Below, piece after piece: positions 1 to 6,494 of a DNA stretch of 6,765 nucleotides. The notes beneath the pieces are model-generated. The model worked only from the letters and a program-made list of their open reading frames with translations. It was not told the origin of the DNA and made no database searches. Location: contig DJMH01000006.1 of NCBI GenBank assembly GCA_002435305.1, positions 1 through 6,765 of the forward strand. The letters are read 5' to 3'. The stretch is from Dehalococcoidia bacterium UBA6495 (lineage in GTDB: Bacteria; Chloroflexota; Dehalococcoidia; Lucifugimonadales; UBA826). The number at the start of each line of letters is the position of its first letter. The stretch's first letter is position 1. A program made the position numbers and the translations under genes.

Positions 1-129
1 CCCGGCTAACCTTTGTATGGCCCTATCGATGATACGTTCATTGCCAATACGTTCTACGGCCTTATCACGTCCTAAACGTCTACTTTTGCCACCTGCTAAT
101 AATATCCCGGTTAATTCGATAACTCCCAT
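1..129 (-). CDS. mobA: Molybdenum cofactor guanylyltransferase MobA, N-terminal fragment
   Basis: Only the first 43 codons lie in the window; the gene continues past the left edge. The peptide starts MGVIELTGILLAGG and continues KSRRLGRDKA, so residues 10-24 match the nucleotide-binding signature LAGGxSxRxGxDKA of MobA-type nucleotidyltransferases (Rossmann-like fold, GTP and magnesium site). MobA transfers GMP from GTP to Mo-molybdopterin in the cytoplasm, producing the guanine dinucleotide cofactor. The ATG at 129-127 is chosen because a perfect Shine-Dalgarno match, GGTGAT, lies 4 nt upstream and overlaps the stop codon of the preceding moeA-like gene, and because an earlier ATG at 136-134 is followed at once by TAA. 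The 5-bp gap implies translational coupling. Its position directly after two moeA genes supports MobA over other sugar-nucleotide or CTP transferases that share the LAGG motif, although the C-terminal half cannot be checked. Confidence 0.87.
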   Translation of the reverse strand, partial: MGVIELTGILLAGGKSRRLGRDKAVERIGNERIIDRAIQRLAG

Positions 130-133
130 TTAC

Positions 134-139
134 ATCACC
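134..139 (-). promoter_or_regulatory. Ribosome binding site of mobA, overlapping the upstream stop codon
   Basis: On the minus strand GGTGAT (139 to 134) is complementary to the 3' end of 16S rRNA and sits 4 nt before the mobA ATG. It overlaps the TGA stop (137-135) of the MoeA-PBP gene, the usual layout for coupled translation. It decides the mobA start. Confidence 0.6.
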
Positions 140-2081
140 CTACCTCTCCAGCAACATTTCCCATTAGTGAAACGTCATAACCTCCAAGTGAGGCGATCTG
201 GTTTCGTAAATCACTGGTCGAAAGCTGCTTCAATAAAGTATCCACGGTCTCAACCGAACCTATAAATTTTGCTGGAACCACTATCTGGAACCTCTCATTC
301 TCGAGAGGTATGAATTCGAGATCACTGGCCAGCGCAGCCGCCATGATTCCCATCCCAGCATCAACAAACCCTGAAGACACTGCTGCTGCTACATTCCAAT
401 GAGTGTACTCCTCGTTTTCGTAACCAATAATTTTGGATGGGTCCAAATCTGACTGCTTTAACAAATAGTCAAAAAGAAGACGGGTTCCGGATCCTCTTTG
501 TCTATTCATGAATTTTGTACCCTTCACAATTAAATCTTTGACATCTTTTATTTCTTTTGGATTCCCCTTCTGTACCATCAAACCTTGCGTACGGCCTACA
601 AAGTCATAGATGCGGGCTTTTTCATTGGGCATATGCCGTTTTACGGCGGAAAAATTGTATTCCCCCGTTTCCTCATCAAGTAGATGACTACCTGCTATAT
701 GAGCATATCCTTTGGATAGTGCCAACAGTCCGCCTACACTTCCCACACTAGAGGATATTAATCTGACACCACTTTCTGCGAAAGTTAACTCGCTTGCAAG
801 TATGTCCAACGCAATATCATGACTGCCCGATATAAGTAGGGTTTTATTTACCTCAGAGCGTTGCCTATTTAAAGTTACTAAAACGGTCGAGCCTTCCTCG
901 ATGCCCTCTGAATTGGCGGGTATCTTAATTACCCCGTCCGATTTGGATATCGATAGAGTCATAGCGGCTCCCCGGGTGGTCGGATTAGCTATATAGTCTC
1001 CATTCACAGGCGCCACTACCACCCTCAAAAATTCCTCTTCTCCCAACGGAGAAGCAACTTTTTTCCCCATAACTGATTTTATCTGATCTGGTACGATTTC
1101 ATTAGACTTCAAAAAACCATAGATGATTGGCTTTAAAAACAGTTCCGCGGTAGTCAGGGCTGAGGAAGGATACCCAGGCATACCAATTACTGGTTTCCCC
1201 GATACAGACCCCAGTATGACTGGGTGGCCAGGTCTAATAGCTACGCCATGGACAATCACCTCACCTAATTTTGCCATAACAGAAGATGTAAAATCCTCTG
1301 AACCAGCTGAGGAACCCGCAATAACTACCAAAATATCACAGTCAATTATAGAGTGAAGCAACGCTTGTTCCAACAAAGTAGGATCGTCAGATACCGGGTT
1401 TCGCACTGATGCTTCGGCTCCCCAATCTTCCACTAGGGCCGATAGAAAAATGGAATTAAATTCAATTATCTGGCCTGGTCCTGGAGTTTCTCCAATTTTT
1501 ACTAATTCAGTACCAGTCGGGATGAAGCAAACCTTCGGCGGAATATTGACTTTCACGTCTGACAGGCCCGCCGCCCCGAGGCAAGCCAAGTCTAAAGATC
1601 TAATTATGGCACCCTGTTGTAACAACAATTCAGGGGCTGCAATATCTTCAGCAATCTTCCTAACATGCTGATACGGGGCTACGGGATTCCGAATAATAAT
1701 TTCATTAGCAGAATATTTCTCCAGATCCTCAATCATAATCACAGAGTCGAAGCCTTCAGGTACAGGATCTCCAGTATCTACCCATAGAAAAGCGGACCCC
1801 TCAATGAGTTTAATCGGTCTTGTTTCTGTCGCTCCCAACGAAGATTCATATTTTATAGCGACGCCATCCATCGCAGAGGTGGTCACATGGGGCGAAGATA
1901 TCTTGGCGAAGACAGCCTGACTAGAAACTCTTCCGACAGAATCTTTGATGGAGATTATTTCGGTCTCTTTTTTCAAAAGGGCACCGATATCCAATAAATG
2001 ATTTTGGTATTTGTCCTGAGCAATCTGAAGTGGAATATCTTTCAGAAAATAATTTCTCTCAAAATCGGCTTGAGGAGACAT
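135..2081 (-). CDS. MoeA-type molybdopterin molybdenumtransferase fused to a PBP-like (LysR-substrate-type) domain
   Basis: This 648-residue protein has a complete MoeA module (about residues 10-408) followed by a periplasmic-binding-protein-like domain (about 413-645), without a signal peptide, so it should be cytoplasmic. The MoeA part shows MDGVA (71-75), TGDPVPEG (103-110), PTGTEL (188-193), SDDP (231-234), GSSAGSED (256-263), HGVAIRPG (278-285) and GMPGYPSSA (300-308). These correspond to E. coli MoeA Asp59, Thr100, Glu188, Asp228, Asp259 and the two prolines, so metal insertion chemistry looks intact. The second domain begins TLLISGSHD and includes the family hallmark HLLDEETGEYN, then a GSGTRLLFDYLL segment; in this fusion family it is thought to bind a ligand or metal oxyanion, but its role is unproven. 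The ATG at 2081 has AAAGG 6 nt upstream. The gene starts 15 bp after the other moeA and is followed 5 bp later by mobA. It differs from the neighbouring MoeA in having GTE rather than GDE and IIEFN rather than IRDIN. Confidence 0.95.
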   Translation of the reverse strand: MSPQADFERNYFLKDIPLQIAQDKYQNHLLDIGALLKKETEIISIKDSVGRVSSQAVFAKISSPHVTTSAMDGVAIKYESSLGATETRPIKLIEGSAFLWVDTGDPVPEGFDSVIMIEDLEKYSANEIIIRNPVAPYQHVRKIAEDIAAPELLLQQGAIIRSLDLACLGAAGLSDVKVNIPPKVCFIPTGTELVKIGETPGPGQIIEFNSIFLSALVEDWGAEASVRNPVSDDPTLLEQALLHSIIDCDILVVIAGSSAGSEDFTSSVMAKLGEVIVHGVAIRPGHPVILGSVSGKPVIGMPGYPSSALTTAELFLKPIIYGFLKSNEIVPDQIKSVMGKKVASPLGEEEFLRVVVAPVNGDYIANPTTRGAAMTLSISKSDGVIKIPANSEGIEEGSTVLVTLNRQRSEVNKTLLISGSHDIALDILASELTFAESGVRLISSSVGSVGGLLALSKGYAHIAGSHLLDEETGEYNFSAVKRHMPNEKARIYDFVGRTQGLMVQKGNPKEIKDVKDLIVKGTKFMNRQRGSGTRLLFDYLLKQSDLDPSKIIGYENEEYTHWNVAAAVSSGFVDAGMGIMAAALASDLEFIPLENERFQIVVPAKFIGSVETVDTLLKQLSTSDLRNQIASLGGYDVSLMGNVAGEVG

Positions 2082-2096
2082 TGTTAGCCTTTATAT

Positions 2097-3326
2097 TTAA
2101 TCTAAACAAACCTCTACAAGAGTGTCTTTATATACGCCGGAAGATTCAGAGCCGATTTCAACATATCCGTCAGACTCCAATATAGTGGAAATTAGATTGG
2201 ATTTTCCATGTACCGGTACAGCGAAAGTTTTACCATTTTCATTTTTTAACTGGACCCTGACATAATCCGTTCGACCACTAGTTGAAGGTAAATTAGAATT
2301 CAGAATAGCCTCAACTATTTTGTTACCAGGAAATATTTTCTGACCAGATATTAACCGTAGCAGAGGGTCTACAACCGCCTTGAATATAGTAATTGCAGAC
2401 ACCGGATTGCCCGGCAAACCTATTATAGGCTTCCCAGCAGAAAATCCTAAAATTGTAGGTTTGCCTGGTTTTACAGATAAGCCATGTATCAATACCCCCG
2501 GGGAGCCCATTCTATTCATCACTTGTGCTGTGAGATCTCTAGAACTTATTGAACTACCTGCCGTGAAAACAACCATGTCAGAGACTTCTATTGCCCTTTT
2601 ACCGACATCCAATAACTCATCAAATTCATCTGGAACTCTAGGAAACAAGGTGGGTAAGGCGCTAAGGCCTTCAACGAGTGCTCCGATTGTGTACAGATTA
2701 ATATCCCGGATCATCCCTCCCGTTAACTTTTCTTTGGGTGGAACTAATTCGTCTCCTGAAGATATAACTGCTACTTTCGGGGTCCGATAAGCTTGGATAG
2801 ATGTTATCCCTAAAGACATTAACGCTCCCAATTCCGCATGCCCAATTGTTTTTCCAACTGCCAGTATGGCTTCGCCAATCTGGAAGTCTTCACCGGCCAT
2901 AATAACGTTCTCTCCCGATGCTACAGGTCTATAAACTTCGAGAAGGCCGGTAGGTGTTATTTTTGTGTGTTCCACCATTACCACCGCGTCAGCATTATTC
3001 GCCAACATCCCCCCTGTATAAGCAGTGGCAGTCTCTCCGGGGGACAAGGATAAAAATGCCTCACTGCCCATAGGTATTTCCCCCACCAATTCAAGATATG
3101 CAGGAAGTGCATCAGATGCCCCATAGGTATCAGAAGCTCTTACTGAATAGCCATCCATAGAAGATCTGTTAAAAGATGGAGAATTCTCCTCACTAACGAC
3201 TCGTTTCGCAAGTGTCCTACCAAGAGCATCTTCCGTGTAGACTGTCTCAAATCCAACAGAAGATATCTTTTCAGACATCAAATATATCGCATCCGGAGGT
3301 GATATCACGTTGAAGAAATCAGCCAT
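2097..3326 (-). CDS. moeA: Molybdopterin molybdenumtransferase MoeA
   Basis: MoeA hydrolyses adenylylated molybdopterin and inserts molybdate (tungstate in some organisms) to give Mo-molybdopterin; it acts in the cytoplasm. The protein is 409 residues, normal for stand-alone MoeA (about 400-420). Visible motifs are SSMDGYSVR (55-63; Asp58 matches E. coli Asp59), YTGG (103-106; Thr104), SSGDEL (189-194; Glu193), VPDE (231-234; Asp233), GSSISSRD (257-264; Asp264), HGLSVKPGKPT (281-291) and GLPGNPVSA (303-311). The full catalytic set is therefore present. A TTG at 3329 would add one residue, but the ATG at 3326 is preferred: GAGGT lies just upstream with correct spacing. The gene follows fhs by 51 bp and precedes the MoeA-PBP fusion by 15 bp, with no terminator in either gap. 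Having two full MoeA proteins side by side suggests divided roles, possibly Mo versus W or different cofactor forms; which does what cannot be read from the sequence. Confidence 0.95.
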   Translation of the reverse strand: MADFFNVISPPDAIYLMSEKISSVGFETVYTEDALGRTLAKRVVSEENSPSFNRSSMDGYSVRASDTYGASDALPAYLELVGEIPMGSEAFLSLSPGETATAYTGGMLANNADAVVMVEHTKITPTGLLEVYRPVASGENVIMAGEDFQIGEAILAVGKTIGHAELGALMSLGITSIQAYRTPKVAVISSGDELVPPKEKLTGGMIRDINLYTIGALVEGLSALPTLFPRVPDEFDELLDVGKRAIEVSDMVVFTAGSSISSRDLTAQVMNRMGSPGVLIHGLSVKPGKPTILGFSAGKPIIGLPGNPVSAITIFKAVVDPLLRLISGQKIFPGNKIVEAILNSNLPSTSGRTDYVRVQLKNENGKTFAVPVHGKSNLISTILESDGYVEIGSESSGVYKDTLVEVCLD

Positions 3327-3330
3327 CAAA

Positions 3331-3335
3331 ACCTC
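3331..3335 (-). promoter_or_regulatory. Ribosome binding site deciding the moeA start
   Basis: The minus strand reads GAGGT at 3335-3331, with the last T partly in the spacer, followed by TTTG and ATG at 3326. GAGG to ATG is 5 nt, good spacing for the ATG and too short (2 nt) for the overlapping TTG at 3329, so the ATG is preferred. Confidence 0.5.
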
Positions 3336-3377
3336 GTCTAACCAAGCTATTAAGCCATTGCCAACCCAGATTAAATT

Positions 3378-4997
3378 CTATAGCCCAAGAATTTTACCAG
3401 AGGGGTCCACATCTAGTGACCTAGGTTCTCCAGGCAATCCTGGCATTGTCATGATACTTCCCGCGATCGGGTATATGAATCCAGCACCGACAGATGCTCT
3501 TGCATCAGACACTCTAAAGTCATAACCAGAGGGAAGGCCTTTCAATGATCGGTTGTGTGAAAGTGACAGGTGTGTTTTTGCCATACATATTGGAAGACCT
3601 CCCCATCCATTCTCTTCAAATTGTCTTAAAGCTCGCCTCGCGACGGGCGTGTAATTGACTCCAGTTGCGTTATAAACCTTGGTAGCTAAAGATGAAATTT
3701 TGTCCTCCAAAGAATCAGACAATTCATACATGTAGGAAATTAAATCCGGAGAGTCGTCTGCGGCTTTAATAACGGCATCCGCAAGATCAAGGCCGCCCTC
3801 TCCGCCCTCTTCATAAACTTTAGATACAACAGCATGGTCAGCGCCAGCCTCTATTGAAAGGGATTTGACAAGTTCTGTCTCTTCCGAGTCATCCGTAGGA
3901 AAGCTATTAACCGCAACAACTACGGGTAGATTAAAACTCTTTATCATTCCAATTAGATGTTTGAGATTAGACATTCCTTTAACCAGGGCTTCTTTATTGG
4001 CTGCATCCAAACTACGAAGTGGAACTCCTCCGTGCGATTTAAGGGCCCTGACAGATGCCACAATAACTGCCGCTGCAGGCTCTAAGTCGTTTAGCCGTGC
4101 CTTTATATGCATGAACTTCTCAAACCCCAAATCAGCTCCAAAACCTGCTTCGGTCAAGACGTAATCAGCATAACCAAGGGCTAGTTGGTCTGAAACCACC
4201 GAACAACACCCATGGGCAATGTTTCCGAACGGACCCGTATGAACGAAAACCGGCTGTCCTTCGGTAGTTTGTACTATGTTCGGTTGAATAGCATACCGCA
4301 ACAAAGACATCATGGAACCAACAGCTTTTATCTCTTCCGCTTGCACTGGGGTACCATCATCCTTATACCCAACGACTATCTTGCTCAACCTTTCTCTGAG
4401 ATCTTCCAAACTTGATGACAGCGCCAAAATTGCCATCACCTCAGAAGCTGTGACAATGTCAAACCCTGTCTCACGAAGGGGGGCATTTGCTTTACCGCCG
4501 AGGCCTGTCAGCACGCTTCTAAGCGACCTCTCTTCCACGTCAGTCACTCTTCTGATAGTCACACCTTGCGACGAAAATCCTTTAATTTTATTTCTTTGAG
4601 CGACATTATCAGTCAAAGCAACAAGTAAATTGTGAGCCGATCCTACGGCATGTGCGTCACCGGTGAAATGGATATTCACTTCATCTTCTGGCTCCACTTT
4701 GGATGCGCCACCACCTGTTCCACCTCCCTTTATCCCAAATATAGGACCAAGAGAAGGTTCCCTTAGTGTTGCAACAACATTTTTTTTCATCTTACCCATC
4801 GCCTGGGCTAAACCAACTACGGTGGTGGTTTTTCCTTCTCCAGCCGGAGTGGGAGTAATACCAGTAACCACCACCAGCTTACCTCTTCGTTCCTTCTTAA
4901 TTGCAGACAAAGACAATTTTGCCTTATAGGCACCATAGGGAATGAAATCATCCCGTGAGATCCCTAATTCACTAGCAATATTTTCTATTAACTTCAT
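3378..4997 (-). CDS. fhs: Formate--tetrahydrofolate ligase (FTHFS), somewhat divergent
   Basis: FTHFS makes 10-formyltetrahydrofolate from formate, ATP and tetrahydrofolate in the cytoplasm, feeding purine and C1 pathways or a Wood-Ljungdahl methyl branch. The 539-residue protein carries the P-loop TPAGEGKT (50-57, Lys56), REPSLGPIFGIKGG (79-92), NIHFTGD (108-114), GLGGKAN (165-171), ASEVMAIL (184-191), GPFGNIAHG (255-263), EAGFGADLG (283-291), NSFPTD (364-369) and MTMPGLP (516-522). Lys56, Arg79 and Phe366 match, by my recollection of the Moorella enzyme, Lys74, Arg97 and Phe384. The tryptophan that stacks on the folate (Moorella Trp412) appears to be Tyr395 here. The family is usually near 555 residues; the shortfall is mostly an absent N-terminal SDIEIAQ-type segment, and a TAG stop two codons upstream excludes a longer start. 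The ATG has AAGG 7 nt upstream. It lies 73 bp after the MFS gene and 51 bp before moeA. No frameshift is seen. Confidence 0.97.
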   Translation of the reverse strand: MKLIENIASELGISRDDFIPYGAYKAKLSLSAIKKERRGKLVVVTGITPTPAGEGKTTTVVGLAQAMGKMKKNVVATLREPSLGPIFGIKGGGTGGGASKVEPEDEVNIHFTGDAHAVGSAHNLLVALTDNVAQRNKIKGFSSQGVTIRRVTDVEERSLRSVLTGLGGKANAPLRETGFDIVTASEVMAILALSSSLEDLRERLSKIVVGYKDDGTPVQAEEIKAVGSMMSLLRYAIQPNIVQTTEGQPVFVHTGPFGNIAHGCCSVVSDQLALGYADYVLTEAGFGADLGFEKFMHIKARLNDLEPAAAVIVASVRALKSHGGVPLRSLDAANKEALVKGMSNLKHLIGMIKSFNLPVVVAVNSFPTDDSEETELVKSLSIEAGADHAVVSKVYEEGGEGGLDLADAVIKAADDSPDLISYMYELSDSLEDKISSLATKVYNATGVNYTPVARRALRQFEENGWGGLPICMAKTHLSLSHNRSLKGLPSGYDFRVSDARASVGAGFIYPIAGSIMTMPGLPGEPRSLDVDPSGKILGL

Positions 4998-5024
4998 AGT
5001 CTAACCTTGAGAAATCTAACCATA

Positions 5025-5053
5025 TTTTTAACAATTAGTAAGGATATTACCAA
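5025..5053 (-). promoter_or_regulatory. Possible weak promoter for the fhs-moeA-moeA-mobA run
   Basis: In the 73-bp gap between the MFS gene and fhs, the minus strand has TTGGTA (5053-5048) and TAAAAA (5030-5025) separated by 17 bp, each four of six to the sigma70 consensus. It would start transcription about 20 nt before the fhs ATG. The AT-rich setting makes chance matches likely. The TAAAAATAT stretch could equally be read as an archaeal TATA-like box. Confidence 0.22.
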
Positions 5054-5070
5054 ATATCATATTTTATCGT

Positions 5071-6306
5071 TTATTGGTACCGTCTAATCTCTGGGTGTTT
5101 AAAAGTTATCCAAACCGTGAAAAGTATCAGTAAGCCTGCCAGAACAGCAATTGACCCCTGACCACCCACCCAATCGGCCATTAACCCAGCCGGTAGAACT
5201 CCAAGTGGCATCAAGCCCCAATTCAACATATAGATGCTCATGACTCTCCCTCGATACTCTTCCTCTGACTCCTCCATTATCAGGGCCATGTTAATAGATC
5301 GACGACCTGCATCTCCCAGGCCTAAAGGAAGCATTATTAGTGCAGCAAATAAATATAGCGGTACGGCGGCGATTAAAAGGAGACTAAATCCTGATAAATA
5401 GGAACTAATTAGTAGCACCCTTCCACGTAATTTATTTCCAAGGGAGGCTATATATATAGATCCTATTAAGGCCCCCAGCCCCATAACAGAAACCAATAAC
5501 CCCATGGAATCTGCTTTCAGTCCGTATATATCTACTATGAAAACTGGCATTATAAATCTAAAAGGCTGAGCCAAAATCGTCGTAGATAGAGCGATGGCAA
5601 GAAGTATCAAAATAAAGGAATTACTACGTACATATTTTAATCCCTGAAACATATCGTTGATTAGAACCGATGGGCGATTGGAATCAGATTCCGACCCATT
5701 CTTTGGGGCCACACTATATCCTTTGTTTTTTATCAGCATAGTAAATATGATCGAAGAAAAGTTAAGTCCTGTAATCAGCAAATAAACTTTGCCAGGACCA
5801 ATGAATTCGTAAAGTAATCCAGCTGCGGTAGGGGCGGCCAAAGTGCTGAAACTCATGGCGGCAGCATTCAGAGCCACAGCGTTTGACACCAATTTCTGTC
5901 CTACCATCTGGGGAATCAGGGCCTGGCGGGCCGGCATCATAAAAGCAAACACTCCGCCCTGTACAATAGATGCTATAAGAAGGTGAACCCAAGTGACAGT
6001 CTCACTTAAAATTAAAACCGCGACTACAAGAGACACACACCCTGCTAGCAACTGTCCGCTTTGAATTATCCGTTTTTTGTTGAGCCTGTCAGCAATAACG
6101 CCACCAAACAAGGCCAATGTCAACATAGGAATTGCTGACCCAGCATTAACTATCCCAAGAAGAGTTCCTGAACTCTCCAGCTCGTATACGAAATAACTTC
6201 GGACAAGCATTTGCATGTTCATACCGAACATCAAAGTCAGCATTCCTACCCATAAAAAGAGAAAATCACGATCCTTTAAAGACTGATAAGTCTCTGAAAA
6301 GCTCAC
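5071..6306 (-). CDS. MFS transporter, EntS-like (MFS_3) exporter family, substrate unknown
   Basis: A 411-residue integral membrane protein with the hydrophobic pattern of a 12-helix major facilitator. The N-terminus SLKDRDFLFLWVG (9-21) is typical of the EntS/MFS_3 branch. The loop between helices 2 and 3 carries the MFS motif A variant GGVIADRLNKKR (68-79), and PARQALIPQMVG (125-136) with the following NAVALN is a hallmark of this group. A central hydrophilic stretch near residues 195-215 (KNKGYSVAPKNGSESDSNRP) separates the two six-helix halves, and EEEYRGRVMSIY in the second half is the matching loop. Relatives include siderophore and drug exporters, but the substrate cannot be deduced. 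The start is a GTG at 6306-6304 with no clear Shine-Dalgarno; an in-frame TAA upstream and the conserved N-terminus leave little room for another. It precedes fhs by 73 bp and is preceded by a possible structured leader (6367-6455). A role in molybdate or formate handling is not shown. Confidence 0.9.
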   Translation of the reverse strand: MSFSETYQSLKDRDFLFLWVGMLTLMFGMNMQMLVRSYFVYELESSGTLLGIVNAGSAIPMLTLALFGGVIADRLNKKRIIQSGQLLAGCVSLVVAVLILSETVTWVHLLIASIVQGGVFAFMMPARQALIPQMVGQKLVSNAVALNAAAMSFSTLAAPTAAGLLYEFIGPGKVYLLITGLNFSSIIFTMLIKNKGYSVAPKNGSESDSNRPSVLINDMFQGLKYVRSNSFILILLAIALSTTILAQPFRFIMPVFIVDIYGLKADSMGLLVSVMGLGALIGSIYIASLGNKLRGRVLLISSYLSGFSLLLIAAVPLYLFAALIMLPLGLGDAGRRSINMALIMEESEEEYRGRVMSIYMLNWGLMPLGVLPAGLMADWVGGQGSIAVLAGLLILFTVWITFKHPEIRRYQ

Positions 6307-6366
6307 TATGTGGCTTGGGGAAAAGATGAATTAATTAGCACAAGACAACCCGATTTTGACCTCTAG

Positions 6367-6455
6367 CCTTCCCCCTGGAATGATTCGAAGGGGGCCCGAA
6401 CCACGGTAGACTCTCATTCAGAAGAAAGGTCACCGCAGGTGTTCAGTTCGGACCC
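6367..6455 (-). ncRNA. Candidate structured 5' leader RNA (unassigned class) of the MFS gene
   Basis: On the minus strand GGGTCCGAAC (6455-6446) pairs over 10 bp with GTTCGGGCCC (6401-6392), with one G.U pair at 6452/6395. Inside, GCGGT (6436-6432) pairs with ACCGT (6407-6403), GA (6431-6430) with TC (6410-6409), and CTTTC (6428-6424) with GAGAG (6415-6411). That makes a 12-bp arm with single bulges at 6429 and 6408 and an 8-nt loop. The two helices are joined by a 9-nt by 1-nt internal loop. A third hairpin follows: either CCTTC (6391-6387) with GAAGG (6371-6367), or CCCCCT (6394-6389) with AGGGGG (6376-6371). The three G.U pairs would be A.C mismatches on the plus strand, so the RNA would be gene-sense. 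It lies 61 nt before the MFS GTG. I do not see signatures of TPP, SAM, cobalamin, THF or SRP RNA. Hand-folded only. Confidence 0.4.
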
Positions 6456-6465
6456 GTTTTACTTA

Positions 6466-6494
6466 TTTACAGAATGCATGCATGAGGAATTCAA
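6466..6494 (-). promoter_or_regulatory. Possible sigma70-like promoter for the structured leader and MFS gene
   Basis: The minus strand has TTGAAT (6494-6489) and TGTAAA (6471-6466) with a 17-bp spacer, four of six matches each. Initiation would fall near 6459, a few bases before the first helix of the structured segment begins at 6455; this agreement is the main support. The spacer contains the perfect palindrome ATGCATGCAT (6474-6483), a possible operator. If the host is archaeal this call fails. Confidence 0.3.

Noticed and set aside
17..265. Plus-strand 82-codon frame at the left edge
   Set aside because: It overlaps the mobA start and the 3' end of the MoeA-PBP gene on the opposite strand, both of which carry clear family motifs.
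2380..2790. Plus-strand 136-codon open frame opposite moeA
   Set aside because: It lies wholly antisense to a strongly conserved MoeA coding region and shows no domain or ribosome binding site of its own; it is a frame shadow.
5050..5065. AAATATGATATTT palindrome just after the MFS stop as a terminator
   Set aside because: The stem is entirely A/T and short, with no following T-run, so it would be too weak to terminate transcription.
6371..6410. TTCGAATC-like segment on the minus strand near 6388-6381 as part of a tRNA T-arm
   Set aside because: The flanking stem leaves a 12-nt loop instead of 7, and no acceptor, D or anticodon arms can be placed around it.
6392..6460. Plus-strand reading of the hairpin followed by GTTTT as a rho-independent terminator
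   Set aside because: The stem gains A.C mismatches on the plus strand, the loop is over 40 nt, the T-run is only four bases, and no plus-strand gene lies upstream to terminate.
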